From contig NZ_JGZE01000010.1 of the NCBI RefSeq assembly GCF_000741285.1, forward strand, positions 62,001 to 126,000: a stretch of DNA of 64,000 bases. The letters run 5' to 3'. The position numbers and the translations under genes were made by a program. This document shows, in pieces, positions 27,544-37,643 of this stretch; position 1 is the stretch's first letter; each line of letters opens with the position of its first letter. This DNA comes from Bifidobacterium mongoliense DSM 21395 (GTDB lineage: Bacteria; Actinomycetota; Actinomycetes; Actinomycetales; Bifidobacteriaceae). The notes under the pieces are model-generated. The model was not told the origin of the DNA. It saw nothing but the letters and a program-made list of their open reading frames with translations, and searched no databases.

Positions 27544-30509
27544 TCCGCGGTGAACGGCCCGTGGGTTTTGGCGTATCGGCTGATGCGACCGGGCACGTCG
27601 GCCTCGTCCAGTTCGTTCCAGAAGACGCGTTGTCCGAGTTCTCCGGCCACTTCATCGATGATGTCGGGATCGAGCACCTCGGCGATGTGATCGGTGCCGA
27701 TGAGCCGTTCGAGCGCTTCGGCGTCCATGGACAGCAGCGCGGCGCTCCGCTCCGCCTGCGGGACATCGTACTGGTACATCACCGCACCCACGAATCCGAA
27801 CAGGAGGTCGTCGGCGAACGTCGACGGCGTGGCCGTGGTCGCGCCGAACAGCCTGATGTCGCCGCGCCGCAGACGCCCCATGACCCGCTTCAGGGCGGGC
27901 ATGTCGTACACATCCTGCAGACACTGCCTGGCCGTCTCCAAGATCAGGGGGAAGTTACGGCGTTTCCTGGCCGCGGCGAGCAGCTGCGCGGCCCTGAGGC
28001 GCTGCTGCCACAACGGCACCCGTTTGCCCGGACTCGTGCGGGGCATGTACAGGGAGCGGGCGGCGCATTCACGGAACGTCGCGGCGAACAGCACCGAATC
28101 GCCGACCTGCTCCTCGACATCGCGCTGCAATTCGGATTCGTCGAAGAGGAACAGTTCGTCGTCCGAAATCGCACCATCCTCCTGCGGCAGCACCAGGATG
28201 ATGCCATCATCGGCCGCGTGGCACTGGCCATCGAAACCGTACCGGGCGCTGAGCCGGTGCGCGATGGCGAGCGCCCATGGTTCATGCACCCTGCGCCCGT
28301 AGGGGGAATGCAGGATCACGCGCCAGTCCCCCTGCTCGTCGGGGCAACGCTCCACCACGAGCGTGCGGTCGTCGGGCACCCTGCCCGTGGCCTGTCGCTG
28401 CCGATCGAGCAACCCGGCCAGCGTCGAGATCGCCTGATCATCCATGCCGTCGGCATGCAGACGGTCCAGCGTCGGCGCTTCGAATCGGGGCGCGGGCGGC
28501 AACACACCGGAACCGTCGGACGTGCTGCCACGCAACGCGGTGTCATCCAACGCACTGTCATGCAACGCGGTGTCACACAATGCTCGGGACAACGCCCTGA
28601 TGAAGGATCCCAGCGCCTCGCCTGAACCGGCGTCACGGCCCGGCCCCTCACCATGCCAGAACGGCAGGCGCGCGGTCGCACCCGGGGCGGGCATGACGAC
28701 GACGCGGTCATGGGTGATCTGCTGGATCCGCCAGGTCGAGGTCCCCAAGGTGATCACATCCCCCACACGGGATTCGTACACCATCTCCTCGTCGAGTTCG
28801 CCGACCCTCCTTGGCCCCGTACTCCCCTCGTCCTGCGGGATCACCACGCTGTACTGGCCCCGGTCGGGGATGGTGCCGCCGGAGGTGACGGCGAGCCGCT
28901 GAGCCCCCGGTCGCGCGACGATGGCACCGCTGTCGCGATCACGGGCCAACGGCGGGCGGAACGCGGAGAAATCCTCCGCATCGTAGGCGCCGGTCAGCAT
29001 GCCGATCACCGCATCGAACGACGTGCGGTCCAAGTGGTCGAAGGGCGCGGACCGACGGACCAGCGCATACCACGAGTCGGGATCGAGATTCGCCATGGCC
29101 GCCGCGGCGACGGTCTGCTGGGCGAGGACATCGAGCGGGTTGCGCAGCACCCGCAGCGGCTCGATGGCCCCGGCCCGCATGGCTTCGATCGTCGCCCCGA
29201 GGGCGAGGAGGTGACGGGGTGTGATCGGATAGAACAGAGCGTGGGAGATGCCGCCCACCTGATGGTCGGCGCGGCCCACACGCTGCAGACCCGAGGAGAC
29301 GGAGAAGGGCGGCGCTATCTGGATCACCAGATCGACCGACCCCATATCGATGCCCAGCTCGAGGCTGCTCGTGGCCACGACACACCGCAGACGGCCGTGC
29401 TTGAGATCTTCTTCTATGCGTTTGCGCCGGTCCTTGGACACCGAACCGTGGTGGGCCATCGCGATGGCGTCACCGTCGTCATGCGACCCCACCAGAGCGG
29501 TGGTCGAACCGACGACCGAATCGACATGCAACGCATTGCCGTACCCCTTCACCGCGTCATGCCCCAACACGGCCCCGGCGTACAGGTCGTTGAGCCGTGC
29601 GGTGAGCTTCTCCGCCAAGCCACGGGAGTTCACGAACACCAATGTCGTATGGTGTCGAAGCACCTCATCGAGCACGCCGCGTTCGATGAGGGGCCACACG
29701 GAGTCCGAAGCGGCATCGCCCGTCGCACCACCCGCCGTCGCACCAACCACAGCGTCACCGACCGGTCCGCGTTCGTTCTCGACGCCCACGACACGCAGCG
29801 CCATGGGCGCGGCCGACTTCGGTTCCACGATGGTGACGGGGCGCCCGCCTCCGATGAACCGCGCGGCCTCCTCAGCGGGCCGGACCGTTGCGGACAATCC
29901 GATGCGCTGTATCGGATGCGCGGACAGCGTTTCGAGCCGCTCAAGACTGAGCGCCAGATGGGCGCCGCGCTTCGACCCGGCGAGCGCATGCACCTCGTCC
30001 AGAATCACGGTATGCACCGAAGCGAGCACCTTCGAGGCCCTCGAGGTGAGCAGGAGATAGAGCGATTCGGGGGTGGTCACGAGGATGTCCGGCGGGTGCG
30101 ACGCGATGGCGCGGCGCTCGCGTGGCGGGGTGTCGCCGCTGCGTGTGGCGACACGAATCGCCGGCGCCGGCAGGCCACGACGACGGCATTGCGCGGCGAT
30201 GCCGTCCAGAGGCGCGGTGAGATTCCTGGCCACATCGACGGCCAGCGCCTTGAGCGGCGAGACGTAGAGCACCTTCACGCCGGACACGCTCGCATCCGAT
30301 TCCGGCCGGGCTCCGTGCCCCATCAGCCCGTCGATCGACGAAAGAAACGCCGCCAACGTCTTGCCCGATCCGGTGGGGGCGATGAGCAGCACGTTATTGC
30401 CCGAGGCGATCGCCGGCCACGCCTCGCGCTGGACCGCCGTCGGCTCGCCGAACGCCGACTCGAACCAGTCCCTCGTCGTTGGGGCGAACCGGTCCATGCA
30501 TGCGTACAT
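27537..30509 (-). CDS. lhr: Lhr helicase, N-terminal fragment
   Basis: 990-residue fragment holding the whole helicase motor: Walker A APTGSGKT, DEVH (VILDEVHALAGSKRG) and C-terminal RecA-like motifs (LELGIDMGSVDLVIQIAPP, QRVGRADH). The winged-helix and start of the Lhr core domain follow. It ends prematurely at the frameshift. Residues encoded by 28525-28584 form a pentapeptide repeat (DTALx) from 15-bp tandem repeats. The start is either ATG 30509, with CATAAT 7 nt upstream (leaderless), or ATG 30497 (MDRFAPTTRDWF), where homology begins. This fragment alone could retain ATPase activity. Confidence 0.8.
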   Translation of the reverse strand: MYACMDRFAPTTRDWFESAFGEPTAVQREAWPAIASGNNVLLIAPTGSGKTLAAFLSSIDGLMGHGARPESDASVSGVKVLYVSPLKALAVDVARNLTAPLDGIAAQCRRRGLPAPAIRVATRSGDTPPRERRAIASHPPDILVTTPESLYLLLTSRASKVLASVHTVILDEVHALAGSKRGAHLALSLERLETLSAHPIQRIGLSATVRPAEEAARFIGGGRPVTIVEPKSAAPMALRVVGVENERGPVGDAVVGATAGGATGDAASDSVWPLIERGVLDEVLRHHTTLVFVNSRGLAEKLTARLNDLYAGAVLGHDAVKGYGNALHVDSVVGSTTALVGSHDDGDAIAMAHHGSVSKDRRKRIEEDLKHGRLRCVVATSSLELGIDMGSVDLVIQIAPPFSVSSGLQRVGRADHQVGGISHALFYPITPRHLLALGATIEAMRAGAIEPLRVLRNPLDVLAQQTVAAAAMANLDPDSWYALVRRSAPFDHLDRTSFDAVIGMLTGAYDAEDFSAFRPPLARDRDSGAIVARPGAQRLAVTSGGTIPDRGQYSVVIPQDEGSTGPRRVGELDEEMVYESRVGDVITLGTSTWRIQQITHDRVVVMPAPGATARLPFWHGEGPGRDAGSGEALGSFIRALSRALCDTALHDSALDDTALRGSTSDGSGVLPPAPRFEAPTLDRLHADGMDDQAISTLAGLLDRQRQATGRVPDDRTLVVERCPDEQGDWRVILHSPYGRRVHEPWALAIAHRLSARYGFDGQCHAADDGIILVLPQEDGAISDDELFLFDESELQRDVEEQVGDSVLFAATFRECAARSLYMPRTSPGKRVPLWQQRLRAAQLLAAARKRRNFPLILETARQCLQDVYDMPALKRVMGRLRRGDIRLFGATTATPSTFADDLLFGFVGAVMYQYDVPQAERSAALLSMDAEALERLIGTDHIAEVLDPDIIDEVAGELGQRVFWNELDEADVPGRISRYAKTHGPFTADA
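28525..28584. repeat. 15-bp tandem repeat inside lhr
   Basis: Four 15-bp units (ctgccacgcaacgcg, gtgtcatccaacgca, ctgtcatgcaacgcg, gtgtcacacaatgct). They encode a pentapeptide repeat in a linker of the helicase. Confidence 0.7.
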
Positions 30510-30516
30510 ATGTTCG
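30503..30516. promoter_or_regulatory. LexA box (SOS box) on the lhr start
   Basis: CGTACATATGTTCG differs at one base from the actinobacterial LexA consensus CGAAC-N4-GTTCG, and from the perfect box before recA in this window. It spans the first lhr ATG and the spacer to a -10-like CATAAT (30522-30517). LexA bound here would block transcription start. Confidence 0.65.
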
Positions 30517-30517
30517 A

Positions 30518-31777
30518 TTATGACAGTGCACGCCGACCGGAGCCCACGGTTCGCCGCAATCGCTCATGCAACAGCACCATGACCACCAACAACGCGAGCA
30601 GGCACCACGGGAACCAAGCGAGAGTAACACGCTGCGCTATCAGACCGAAGACCGGAGGCACGATCAACGACCCGGTGTAGGCCCCCGCCATCTGGACACC
30701 GACGATTGACTGGGATCGCTCCTCACCGAAATATCCGGGGGTCGCGTGAATGATGCTCGGGTAGATGGGGGCGCAACCGAGTCCGACGAGCCCGAGCCCG
30801 GCCAGGGTCCAGCCATGTTGAGACGCCGGAATCATCATGAGCAGCAGGCCGCACCCCAGGATGGCCTGACCCAGGCGGATCATGGTCGGGTCATCGCACC
30901 ACAGGGTGAGCAGTCCCCCCACGGCCCTGCCCACGGTGATGCCGACGAAGAACAAGGCCACCCAGGCCGCCGCCACAGCCCGATCGACGCCGCGCTGCTG
31001 CACCATATAGCTGCCCGCCCACAGCCCGGTGGTCGTTTCCAGAGCGCAATAGCAGAAGAACATCGCGATGGTCGGTGCGACACCGCGGATGGCCATGACC
31101 TGTGCGAGTCCCATGGGATGGGCGCCGCGCGATTGCGCCCTCCCCCGTGCGGTCGTAGAAGCGGTCCCCTCCGGCGCATCACCCGCTTTTCGGGTATCCT
31201 CCTCATGCTGTGCGCCCGGGGCTAATACGACCCGCCCACGCCATAACGGCAGGGTACAGAGCAGCACCGCGGTCAACACCATCTGGATGACGCCGATGGC
31301 CCGATACCCCCATGGCCACCCGTGGCCGTCGGTGAGCGCCAGGGACATGACGTAGGGCCCCACGGAGGCGCCGACACCCCACATGCAGTGAAGCCAGCTC
31401 ATATGCCTGCTGGCGTAATGGACGGCCACATAGTTGTTCAATGCGGCATCGACGCCGCCGGCCCCCAGACCATAGGGCACGGCGCACACGAGGAGCATCC
31501 AGTACGCGGAGGACCACGAGAACCCCATGAGCGCCACCGCCGTGGTGGCGACGGAACACGCCGTGACCCGCCCGACGCCGAAACGCAACGTCATACGATC
31601 CGACATCAGCGCGGAGACGATCGTGCCCAGGGAGATCACCGTCGAGATGCCCCCGGCCCAGGACACCGGTACCCCGAGAGCGGGTCCCATCGTCGGCCAC
31701 GCCGCACCAAGGAGCCCATCGGGCAATCCCAAACTGACGAAGGCGAAATAAATCACCGCAAGCAACACACCCGTCAT
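30518..31777 (-). CDS. MFS transporter (FucP-like)
   Basis: 419-residue major-facilitator protein with about twelve transmembrane helices. The N-terminus SLGLPDGLLGAAWP resembles the fucose-permease-type branch. The loop between the halves is charged (residues about 190-225). The substrate cannot be read from sequence. The start is ATG 31777, 5 nt after GAGGAG. It is divergent from aspA (167 bp apart) and ends 8 nt before lhr on the same strand. Divergence from aspA could hint at dicarboxylate or amino-acid export or import, but that is speculation. Confidence 0.8.
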   Translation of the reverse strand: MTGVLLAVIYFAFVSLGLPDGLLGAAWPTMGPALGVPVSWAGGISTVISLGTIVSALMSDRMTLRFGVGRVTACSVATTAVALMGFSWSSAYWMLLVCAVPYGLGAGGVDAALNNYVAVHYASRHMSWLHCMWGVGASVGPYVMSLALTDGHGWPWGYRAIGVIQMVLTAVLLCTLPLWRGRVVLAPGAQHEEDTRKAGDAPEGTASTTARGRAQSRGAHPMGLAQVMAIRGVAPTIAMFFCYCALETTTGLWAGSYMVQQRGVDRAVAAAWVALFFVGITVGRAVGGLLTLWCDDPTMIRLGQAILGCGLLLMMIPASQHGWTLAGLGLVGLGCAPIYPSIIHATPGYFGEERSQSIVGVQMAGAYTGSLIVPPVFGLIAQRVTLAWFPWCLLALLVVMVLLHERLRRTVGSGRRALS

Positions 31778-31944
31778 CACAACTCCTCTATCCTTGGGTC
31801 AGACAAACCACGGTGGTCCAATAGGCAACGAGAGACGGCATCGCTCCCGTCCACCCCACCGGTATGCACCATCGCGCCACACCGCGGCCATTCGACTCAC
31901 AGACACCTACAGTAGACGACAGCGAACAACGAGAGGAACACACC

Positions 31945-33465
31945 ATGACCCATGAGCACACGATACCGGCAGCCGAAGGCCACACGGCGGACCACGGCTC
32001 CGGGATGCCCGCCACCCGTCTCGAACACGACTGCATCGGGCAGCTCGAAGTACCTGCCACCGCCTACTGGGGCATCCACACGTTGCGTGCCGTAGGCAAC
32101 TTCACGGTCTCAGGCATGCACGACGCGCAGCACACGCAGCTCATCCGCGCCTACGCGACCGTCAAACGCGCCTGTGCGCAGGCCAACGAGGAGCTCGGCA
32201 TCATCACGGCGGACAAGGCCCATCACATCGTCACGGCATGCCTCGAGATCGAGGGCGGGGCGCTGAGTGACCAGTTCCCCATCGACCCGCTGCAGGGTGG
32301 CGCGGGCACGTCGACGAACATGAACATGAACGAGGTCATCGCGAACCGGGCACTGGAGCTCGCAGGCCGGCCACGGGGCGATTACGCCGCCCTGCACCCC
32401 AACGACGACGTCAACGCCTCGCAGTCGACGAATGACACGTATCCGGCCGCGTGCCACCTGGCCATCATCAACGAGATCCACCCGCTCATCATCGCATGCC
32501 AGCGGCTCGCCCGATCGTTCCACGACCTCGCCGACCGGCACATCCACGATGTGACCATCGGCCGCACCCAACTCCAGGACGCCGTCCCCATGACGTTCGG
32601 CCAGGAGTTCCACGCGTTCGCCAGCTTCCTCAAATCGGACTGGCAGGCGCTCGAAGCGCTCATCCCCCGGCTCTGCCAGGTCAACCTCGGCGCCACCGCC
32701 ATCGGCACCGGCATCTGCGCCGACCTGCGCTTCAGGAACGCGGCCGTGGGCCATCTCGCCGTGGACACTGGGCTGCCGATGACCGCGGCGCCCGATCCCA
32801 TCGCGGCGGTGACGGACACGAGCATGTTCCTCGAGACCGCGGCGGCGCTCAAGACGCTGGCCATGCATCTCAAGAAGGCCGCCGACGACCTGCGTCTGCT
32901 CAATTCCGGACCCCGCGCCGGATTCGACGAATTGGACGTGCCGGCCCGCCAGGCGGGCAGCAGCATCATGCCCGGCAAGATCAACCCCGTCATCCCCGAA
33001 TGCGTGGATCAGTGCTGCTTCATGGTGTTCGGCATGGATACGACCGTGACGTGGGCGGCCAACGAGGGTCAGCTCCAGCTCAACGCCTTCGAGCCGGTGA
33101 TCATCCACTCACTGCTTGAGGGCATGACCCTGATGATCAACGCGATGGACATGTTCCGCATGCGCTGCGTCGAGGGCATCACCGTGCACATCGCCGTCGG
33201 GCGGGACCACGCCCTGCGCTCGCCCTCCATCTCCGCCTCGCTCAACGCCCGCATCGGCTACGAGCACTCCATGGCCATCGCACAGGCGGCGGTGGAGAGC
33301 GGCCGGACGGTGCGTGAGGTCGCCGGCGAACGCACCGATCTTCCCGCCGCCACACTCGACGAACTGCTCGACCCCATCACGCTCTCGCGCCGGTTGGGTC
33401 AGACCTGCCGCGAACGGCCGACAAAGCCGGAGGCCCGGCAAGCAGCCAGTCGGACGGCCAACTAG
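31945..33465 (+). CDS. aspA: aspartate ammonia-lyase
   Basis: 506-residue enzyme of the fumarase/aspartase superfamily that reversibly deaminates aspartate to fumarate and ammonia. The superfamily signature is GSSIMPGKINPV (catalytic Ser in the flexible loop). Other blocks are GAGTSTNMNMNEVIANRA, NASQSTNDTYPAA and TIGRTQLQDAVPMTFGQEF. Fumarase is a less likely alternative. Length exceeds the usual 470 because of about 25 extra N-terminal residues and a 20-residue C-terminal tail. The start is ATG 31945, 8 nt after GAGAGGAA. Confidence 0.87.
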   Translation: MTHEHTIPAAEGHTADHGSGMPATRLEHDCIGQLEVPATAYWGIHTLRAVGNFTVSGMHDAQHTQLIRAYATVKRACAQANEELGIITADKAHHIVTACLEIEGGALSDQFPIDPLQGGAGTSTNMNMNEVIANRALELAGRPRGDYAALHPNDDVNASQSTNDTYPAACHLAIINEIHPLIIACQRLARSFHDLADRHIHDVTIGRTQLQDAVPMTFGQEFHAFASFLKSDWQALEALIPRLCQVNLGATAIGTGICADLRFRNAAVGHLAVDTGLPMTAAPDPIAAVTDTSMFLETAAALKTLAMHLKKAADDLRLLNSGPRAGFDELDVPARQAGSSIMPGKINPVIPECVDQCCFMVFGMDTTVTWAANEGQLQLNAFEPVIIHSLLEGMTLMINAMDMFRMRCVEGITVHIAVGRDHALRSPSISASLNARIGYEHSMAIAQAAVESGRTVREVAGERTDLPAATLDELLDPITLSRRLGQTCRERPTKPEARQAASRTAN

Positions 33466-33547
33466 GCAGGCACCCGGCGACCCAACCAGACGGCCTCGCG
33501 CCGATGACGCGGACGGCCACGAGGACCTCCACGCCGCCACGCGCCGA

Positions 33548-35797
33548 TCAGGTATCGATCTTCGTGCGGTCGAAGTCGTCGGCGTTGTCGATGATGAACC
33601 GTTTGCGCGGCGGTACGTCGTCGCCCATAAGCAAGCCGAACACGTCACTGGCCTGCGCCGCGTCCTCCATCCGGATGCACCGCAGCATGCGGGTGCGTGG
33701 ATCCATGGTCGTATCCGCGAGCTGATCGGCGTCCATCTCGCCCAAGCCCTTGTAGCGCTGCACTTCGGGATTGAAATCGATCTTCTCGCGCGTCAACTGC
33801 TCGATCTTGCCGGCGAGTTCGTCGTCGGAATACGTGTAGATGTACTCACCCTTGTGCGAGCCCGCAAGCGCGATGCGGTGCAGCGGCGGCACGGCGGCGT
33901 AGACGTGGCCGTATTCGATGAGCGGACGCATGTAGCGGTAGATCAGGGTGAGCAGCAGGATGCGGATGTGCGCCCCGTCCACGTCGGCGTCGGTCATCAT
34001 GATGAGCTTGTTGTAGCGGGCCTGCTCGATATCGAAGTTGGCGCCCGACCCCGCGCCGACGACCTGGATGATGGCGGAGCATTCCTTGTTTGCCAGGATC
34101 TGCGCCAACGAGGCCTTCTGCACGTTGAGGATCTTGCCACGAATGGGCAGCAGGGCCTGGAACGACGAGTTGCGCGCCGCCTTCGCCGTGCCCAGTGCGG
34201 AGTCGCCCTCGACGATGAACAGTTCGGCGATGTCGTCGTTGCCCGGCTGGCAGTCGGAGAGCTTGGGGGGCATCGAAGCGGATTCGAGCGCGTTCTTACG
34301 CCGGGTGACCTCCTTGGTCTTACGCGCCTGGATGCGGGCGTGCATCTCACCGGTGATCTTCTCCAACACCCGGCCGGACTGCTCCTTGAAGCCCCGCCTG
34401 GAGCCGGAGATCATCTCGCCGAACTGCTTGTCGGTCATCCGCGCCACGATCCCCTTGACGGGGGCGGTGCCCAGGACGTCTTTGGTCTGCCCCTGGAACT
34501 GGGGCTCCGCGATTCGGACGGTCACCACGGCGACCAGACCCGACAGGATGTCGTCGCGTTCGATGCGGGTGCCGGAATCCTTGAGATTCACCTTGTAGCG
34601 CCGCGCGTTCTCCTCCACCATCTTGCGCACCTGCCGGGTGAGGCCTTGCAGGAATCCGTCGACGTGCATACCGCCGCCCGGCGTCTCCACGACGTTCACG
34701 AAGCTGCGCATCGTCGTGTCGTAGCCGTTGATCCAACGCAATGCGATATCCACGCCGCATTCGCGGGTGATGTGTTCGGCGTGCAGGTCACCGTTCGCAT
34801 CGACCGCCTGGGTCTCCTCCTTGTAGTTGGCCGTGCCGGTGATATGCCAGATGCCGCTGACCGGTTCGCCATGGGAAAGGTAGTCGACGAAATCCTTCAC
34901 GCCACCGTTGTGCTGGAATTCCTCGACACGCCTGTGGCTCGACCGCGGGCTCTCCCCCACGCCGGCGAGGCGCACGGATGCGTCATCGTCCACGTCTGCG
35001 GGCGTCGCCGGGTCATCGACATCGGCACGCGGTGAAGCGTCCGGCCCATCCACTTCGAGCATGTCGTCGACATTCACGTCGCCGGTCGGCGCGATGGACT
35101 CGTCGATCACGGTGATCTTGAGGCCCGGCACCAGGAAGCTGGTCTGACGCACGCGGTCGATCAACTGCTCGTAACTGAATCGCGCGGTGTCGTTGAAGAT
35201 GTCGGGATCGGCCCAGTAGCGCACCCTCGTGCCGGTGGTCTTCGCCGTGACCTTGCCGATGACCTCGAGTTCGGTGGGTTTGTTCTTGCGGGTGCGCTTG
35301 AACGGCGCGTCGGGCGACGGGTTCTGCGTATCCTCGTCGCGGTAGACGCCGGGATGCCCCTGGTGGAACGCCATGTGATAGGTCTTGCCGTTGCGGTCGA
35401 CCTCCACGTCGAGACGGGAGCTCAGGGCGTTGACCACGGATGACCCCACACCATGCAGGCCGCCGGCGGCGTGGTAGGAATCATTGCCGAACTTCGCGCC
35501 GGCATGCAGTTTGGTGAGCACGACCTCGACACCGGTGAGCTTGGTCTTCGGTTCGACGTCGACGGGGATGCCCCTGCCGTTGTCGGCCACCTCGACGGAT
35601 CCGTCTTCGTGGAGGGTGACCGTGATGCGGTCGCAGGCCCCGGCCAGGGCCTCGTCCACCGCATTGTCGATGATCTCCCACAGGCAGTGCATGAGACCCT
35701 GGCTGTCGGTGGTGCCGATGTACATGCCGGGACGCTTGCGCACGGCGTCCAACCCCTCCAACACGGAGAGGTTCTTGGCGCTGTAATTGTCAGTCAT
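33548..35797 (-). CDS. parE: DNA topoisomerase IV subunit B
   Basis: 749-residue ATPase subunit of a type IIA topoisomerase. The GHKL ATP site is EIIDNAVDEALAG, ADNGRGIPV and GGLHGVGSSVVNALS. The TOPRIM motifs are IVEGDSALG and MTDADVDGAHI. An acidic Asp/Ala-rich insert (about residues 230-285) lies in the transducer domain. Paired with parC, which lies 8 kb away in the opposite orientation. It is just downstream of rpoD on the same strand. Confidence 0.9.
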   Translation of the reverse strand: MTDNYSAKNLSVLEGLDAVRKRPGMYIGTTDSQGLMHCLWEIIDNAVDEALAGACDRITVTLHEDGSVEVADNGRGIPVDVEPKTKLTGVEVVLTKLHAGAKFGNDSYHAAGGLHGVGSSVVNALSSRLDVEVDRNGKTYHMAFHQGHPGVYRDEDTQNPSPDAPFKRTRKNKPTELEVIGKVTAKTTGTRVRYWADPDIFNDTARFSYEQLIDRVRQTSFLVPGLKITVIDESIAPTGDVNVDDMLEVDGPDASPRADVDDPATPADVDDDASVRLAGVGESPRSSHRRVEEFQHNGGVKDFVDYLSHGEPVSGIWHITGTANYKEETQAVDANGDLHAEHITRECGVDIALRWINGYDTTMRSFVNVVETPGGGMHVDGFLQGLTRQVRKMVEENARRYKVNLKDSGTRIERDDILSGLVAVVTVRIAEPQFQGQTKDVLGTAPVKGIVARMTDKQFGEMISGSRRGFKEQSGRVLEKITGEMHARIQARKTKEVTRRKNALESASMPPKLSDCQPGNDDIAELFIVEGDSALGTAKAARNSSFQALLPIRGKILNVQKASLAQILANKECSAIIQVVGAGSGANFDIEQARYNKLIMMTDADVDGAHIRILLLTLIYRYMRPLIEYGHVYAAVPPLHRIALAGSHKGEYIYTYSDDELAGKIEQLTREKIDFNPEVQRYKGLGEMDADQLADTTMDPRTRMLRCIRMEDAAQASDVFGLLMGDDVPPRKRFIIDNADDFDRTKIDT

Positions 35798-35886
35798 GAT
35801 TGATGGTCCTCACATCGGAAGGCCCCGCGCCGCCTGGTGCGACGAGGAGCCGGAAACGAACGCTGATCGGTGCGACGGGCGCCGGA

Positions 35887-37485
35887 TCACTGATCGAGGA
35901 AGTCCCTCAGGGTCTGCGAGCGGGAGGGGTGGCGAAGCTTCGACATGGTCTTGGATTCGATCTGCCGGATGCGTTCGCGGGTGACGCCGTAGACGCGACC
36001 GATGTCGTCGAGCGTCTTGGGCTGGCCGTCCTCGAGGCCGTAGCGCATCTTGATGACGCCGGCCTCACGCGGGGAGAGCGTTTCCAGCACCTGCTTGAAC
36101 TGCTCCTGCAGCAGTGAGAAGGCGACGGCATCGGAAGGCGCGATCGCGTCGGTGTCCTCGATGAGGTCGCCGAACTCCGAATCGCCGTCCTCGCCGAGCG
36201 GGGTATGCAGGGAGATCGGCTCGCGGCCGTACTTCTGGACCTCCTGGACCTTCTCCACGGGCATGTCGAGCTCGCGGGCGAGTTCGTCGGGCGTGGGTTC
36301 GCGGCCCAGATCCTGGAGCATCTGGCGCTGCACGCGCGAGAGCTTGTTGATGACCTCAACCATGTGGACGGGCACTCGAATCGTGCGGGCCTGGTCGGCC
36401 ATGGCGCGGGTGATGGCCTGGCGGATCCACCACGTCGCATAGGTGGAGAACTTGAAGCCCTTCTTCCAGTCGAACTTCTCGACCGCCCTGATCAGGCCGA
36501 GGTTGCCCTCCTGGATGAGGTCGAGGAACAGCATGCCGCGACCGGTGTACCGCTTGGCCAGGGAGACCACGAGACGCAGGTTGGCCTCGAGGAGGTGGTC
36601 CTTGGCCTTCTTACCATCGTTGGCCGCCCATTTGAGCTCGCGCTTGCGCTTGAACTCCATGTGCTCGGACTCGGTGTCCAACAGATGCTGGGCGAACAAT
36701 CCAGCCTCGATGCGCTCGGAAAGGTCGACCTCCTGCTCGGCGTTCAGCAGGCTGACGCGACCGATCTGCTTGAGATAGTCCTTGACGGGGTCGGCGGTGG
36801 CGCCCGCCGCGATCACGCGCCGCTTGGGATTGCCCGACGGCGTGACGTTCTCGTCATCGTCGTCATCGCGGACCACGAAGGCCCCCTTGGCTTTCGGCGC
36901 CTCGGATTCCTTGATATGCCGTTCGTCGTCGGCGTCATCGGAATCATCGTCCCGGGGGTCCCCGTCATCGTCGTGATCGTCATCGGTATCGGCGTCATCG
37001 AGATCGATCGGCTCGTTGTCGTCGTCGCCGTGATCCTCACCGTCGTCCTCGTCGTCATGGGCATGCACCCCGTGATTCTCAACCCCGGCATCATGGGACC
37101 GCTTCGTACGCTTACGCCCCGTCGCGGTCTTGGGCTTGGCCGTCGCCTTCGGCTTGGCCTGCTTCGTAGACGATGCGTCATCCTCCGACTCGGTTTGCGT
37201 CTCATCCGAAAACTTCGTTGCGGCCTCCTGATCCTTACCGCGCTTCGCGGCACCGACGCGTTTCTTCGACGACGGGCTCTTCGAGGACGTCTTGGACGCC
37301 GTCTTCTTCTTCGCCGTCGGCCCTTGCGCTTCGGAGCCTTCCGCCGAGGACGTGGTCACACTCTTGACCGCCGCACTCTTGGCCGTCGAACGCCTCGTGC
37401 TCCCCTTCGCCGTACGCTCCGTGGAGGCCGGGCTCTTGGTCTGATCAGCCTGTTCCGTCGTAGCCGTCGTTTCCTTAGTGGGCAA
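35887..37485 (-). CDS. rpoD: RNA polymerase primary sigma factor (RpoD/HrdB/SigA)
   Basis: 532-residue group 1 sigma factor. Region 1.2 begins near residue 233 ([16 protein letters not shown]). Regions 2.1-2.4 contain [19 protein letters not shown] and [16 protein letters not shown]. Region 4.2 has [19 protein letters not shown]. The first 230 residues are a low-complexity Lys/Ala/Ser-rich segment followed by a long Asp-rich run, an actinobacterial-style region 1.1 replacement. The start I favour is TTG 37485, preceded by AGGAGG at 5-nt spacing; the upstream ATG at 37527 lacks a site. Divergent from no gene; the DUF4192 gene is upstream on the same strand. Confidence 0.94.
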   Translation of the reverse strand: MPTKETTATTEQADQTKSPASTERTAKGSTRRSTAKSAAVKSVTTSSAEGSEAQGPTAKKKTASKTSSKSPSSKKRVGAAKRGKDQEAATKFSDETQTESEDDASSTKQAKPKATAKPKTATGRKRTKRSHDAGVENHGVHAHDDEDDGEDHGDDDNEPIDLDDADTDDDHDDDGDPRDDDSDDADDERHIKESEAPKAKGAFVVRDDDDDENVTPSGNPKRRVIAAGATADPVKDYLKQIGRVSLLNAEQEVDLSERIEAGLFAQHLLDTESEHMEFKRKRELKWAANDGKKAKDHLLEANLRLVVSLAKRYTGRGMLFLDLIQEGNLGLIRAVEKFDWKKGFKFSTYATWWIRQAITRAMADQARTIRVPVHMVEVINKLSRVQRQMLQDLGREPTPDELARELDMPVEKVQEVQKYGREPISLHTPLGEDGDSEFGDLIEDTDAIAPSDAVAFSLLQEQFKQVLETLSPREAGVIKMRYGLEDGQPKTLDDIGRVYGVTRERIRQIESKTMSKLRHPSRSQTLRDFLDQ

Positions 37486-37643
37486 ACTATCCTCCTGGTC
37501 GTTCCCGCCGCACCGCGCATACCACAAGGGCGTAGTTCTGGCAAGGGCAAATCGTCAACTATAGGAGTTAACCACGTTCATGGGACGATTATTCCCGGAG
37601 GTTCGTCGACGGCCCCACCATCCGTCACCCGATCACCGCACCA

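Larger units (their letters stand above)
25753..30509 (-). pseudogene. lhr: Lhr-type ATP-dependent helicase, split by a one-base frameshift
   Basis: Large helicase-related protein: an SF2 3'-5' helicase with a long C-terminal domain, linked to DNA repair in actinobacteria. The two open frames 27537-30509 and 25753-27510 join seamlessly if one G is added on the plus strand at 27540-27542. The first ends GPFTADA-stop and the second frame continues LIADLRVDAAVAVHELD. With the base restored the protein would be 1585 aa, the normal size. Both halves are otherwise intact, so the lesion is recent, a sequencing error, or recoded. A LexA-box-like palindrome covers the start codon. The gene lies 8 nt behind the MFS transporter gene. 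Confidence 0.85.

Noticed and set aside
27500-27560. Programmed ribosomal frameshift in lhr
   Set aside because: No slippery heptamer, Shine-Dalgarno-like stimulator or downstream pseudoknot is visible, and family members are not known to use frameshifting.
31807-31817. ACCAC-G-GTGGT palindrome in the MFS-aspA intergenic region
   Set aside because: Only 11 bp and no partner site; could be chance.
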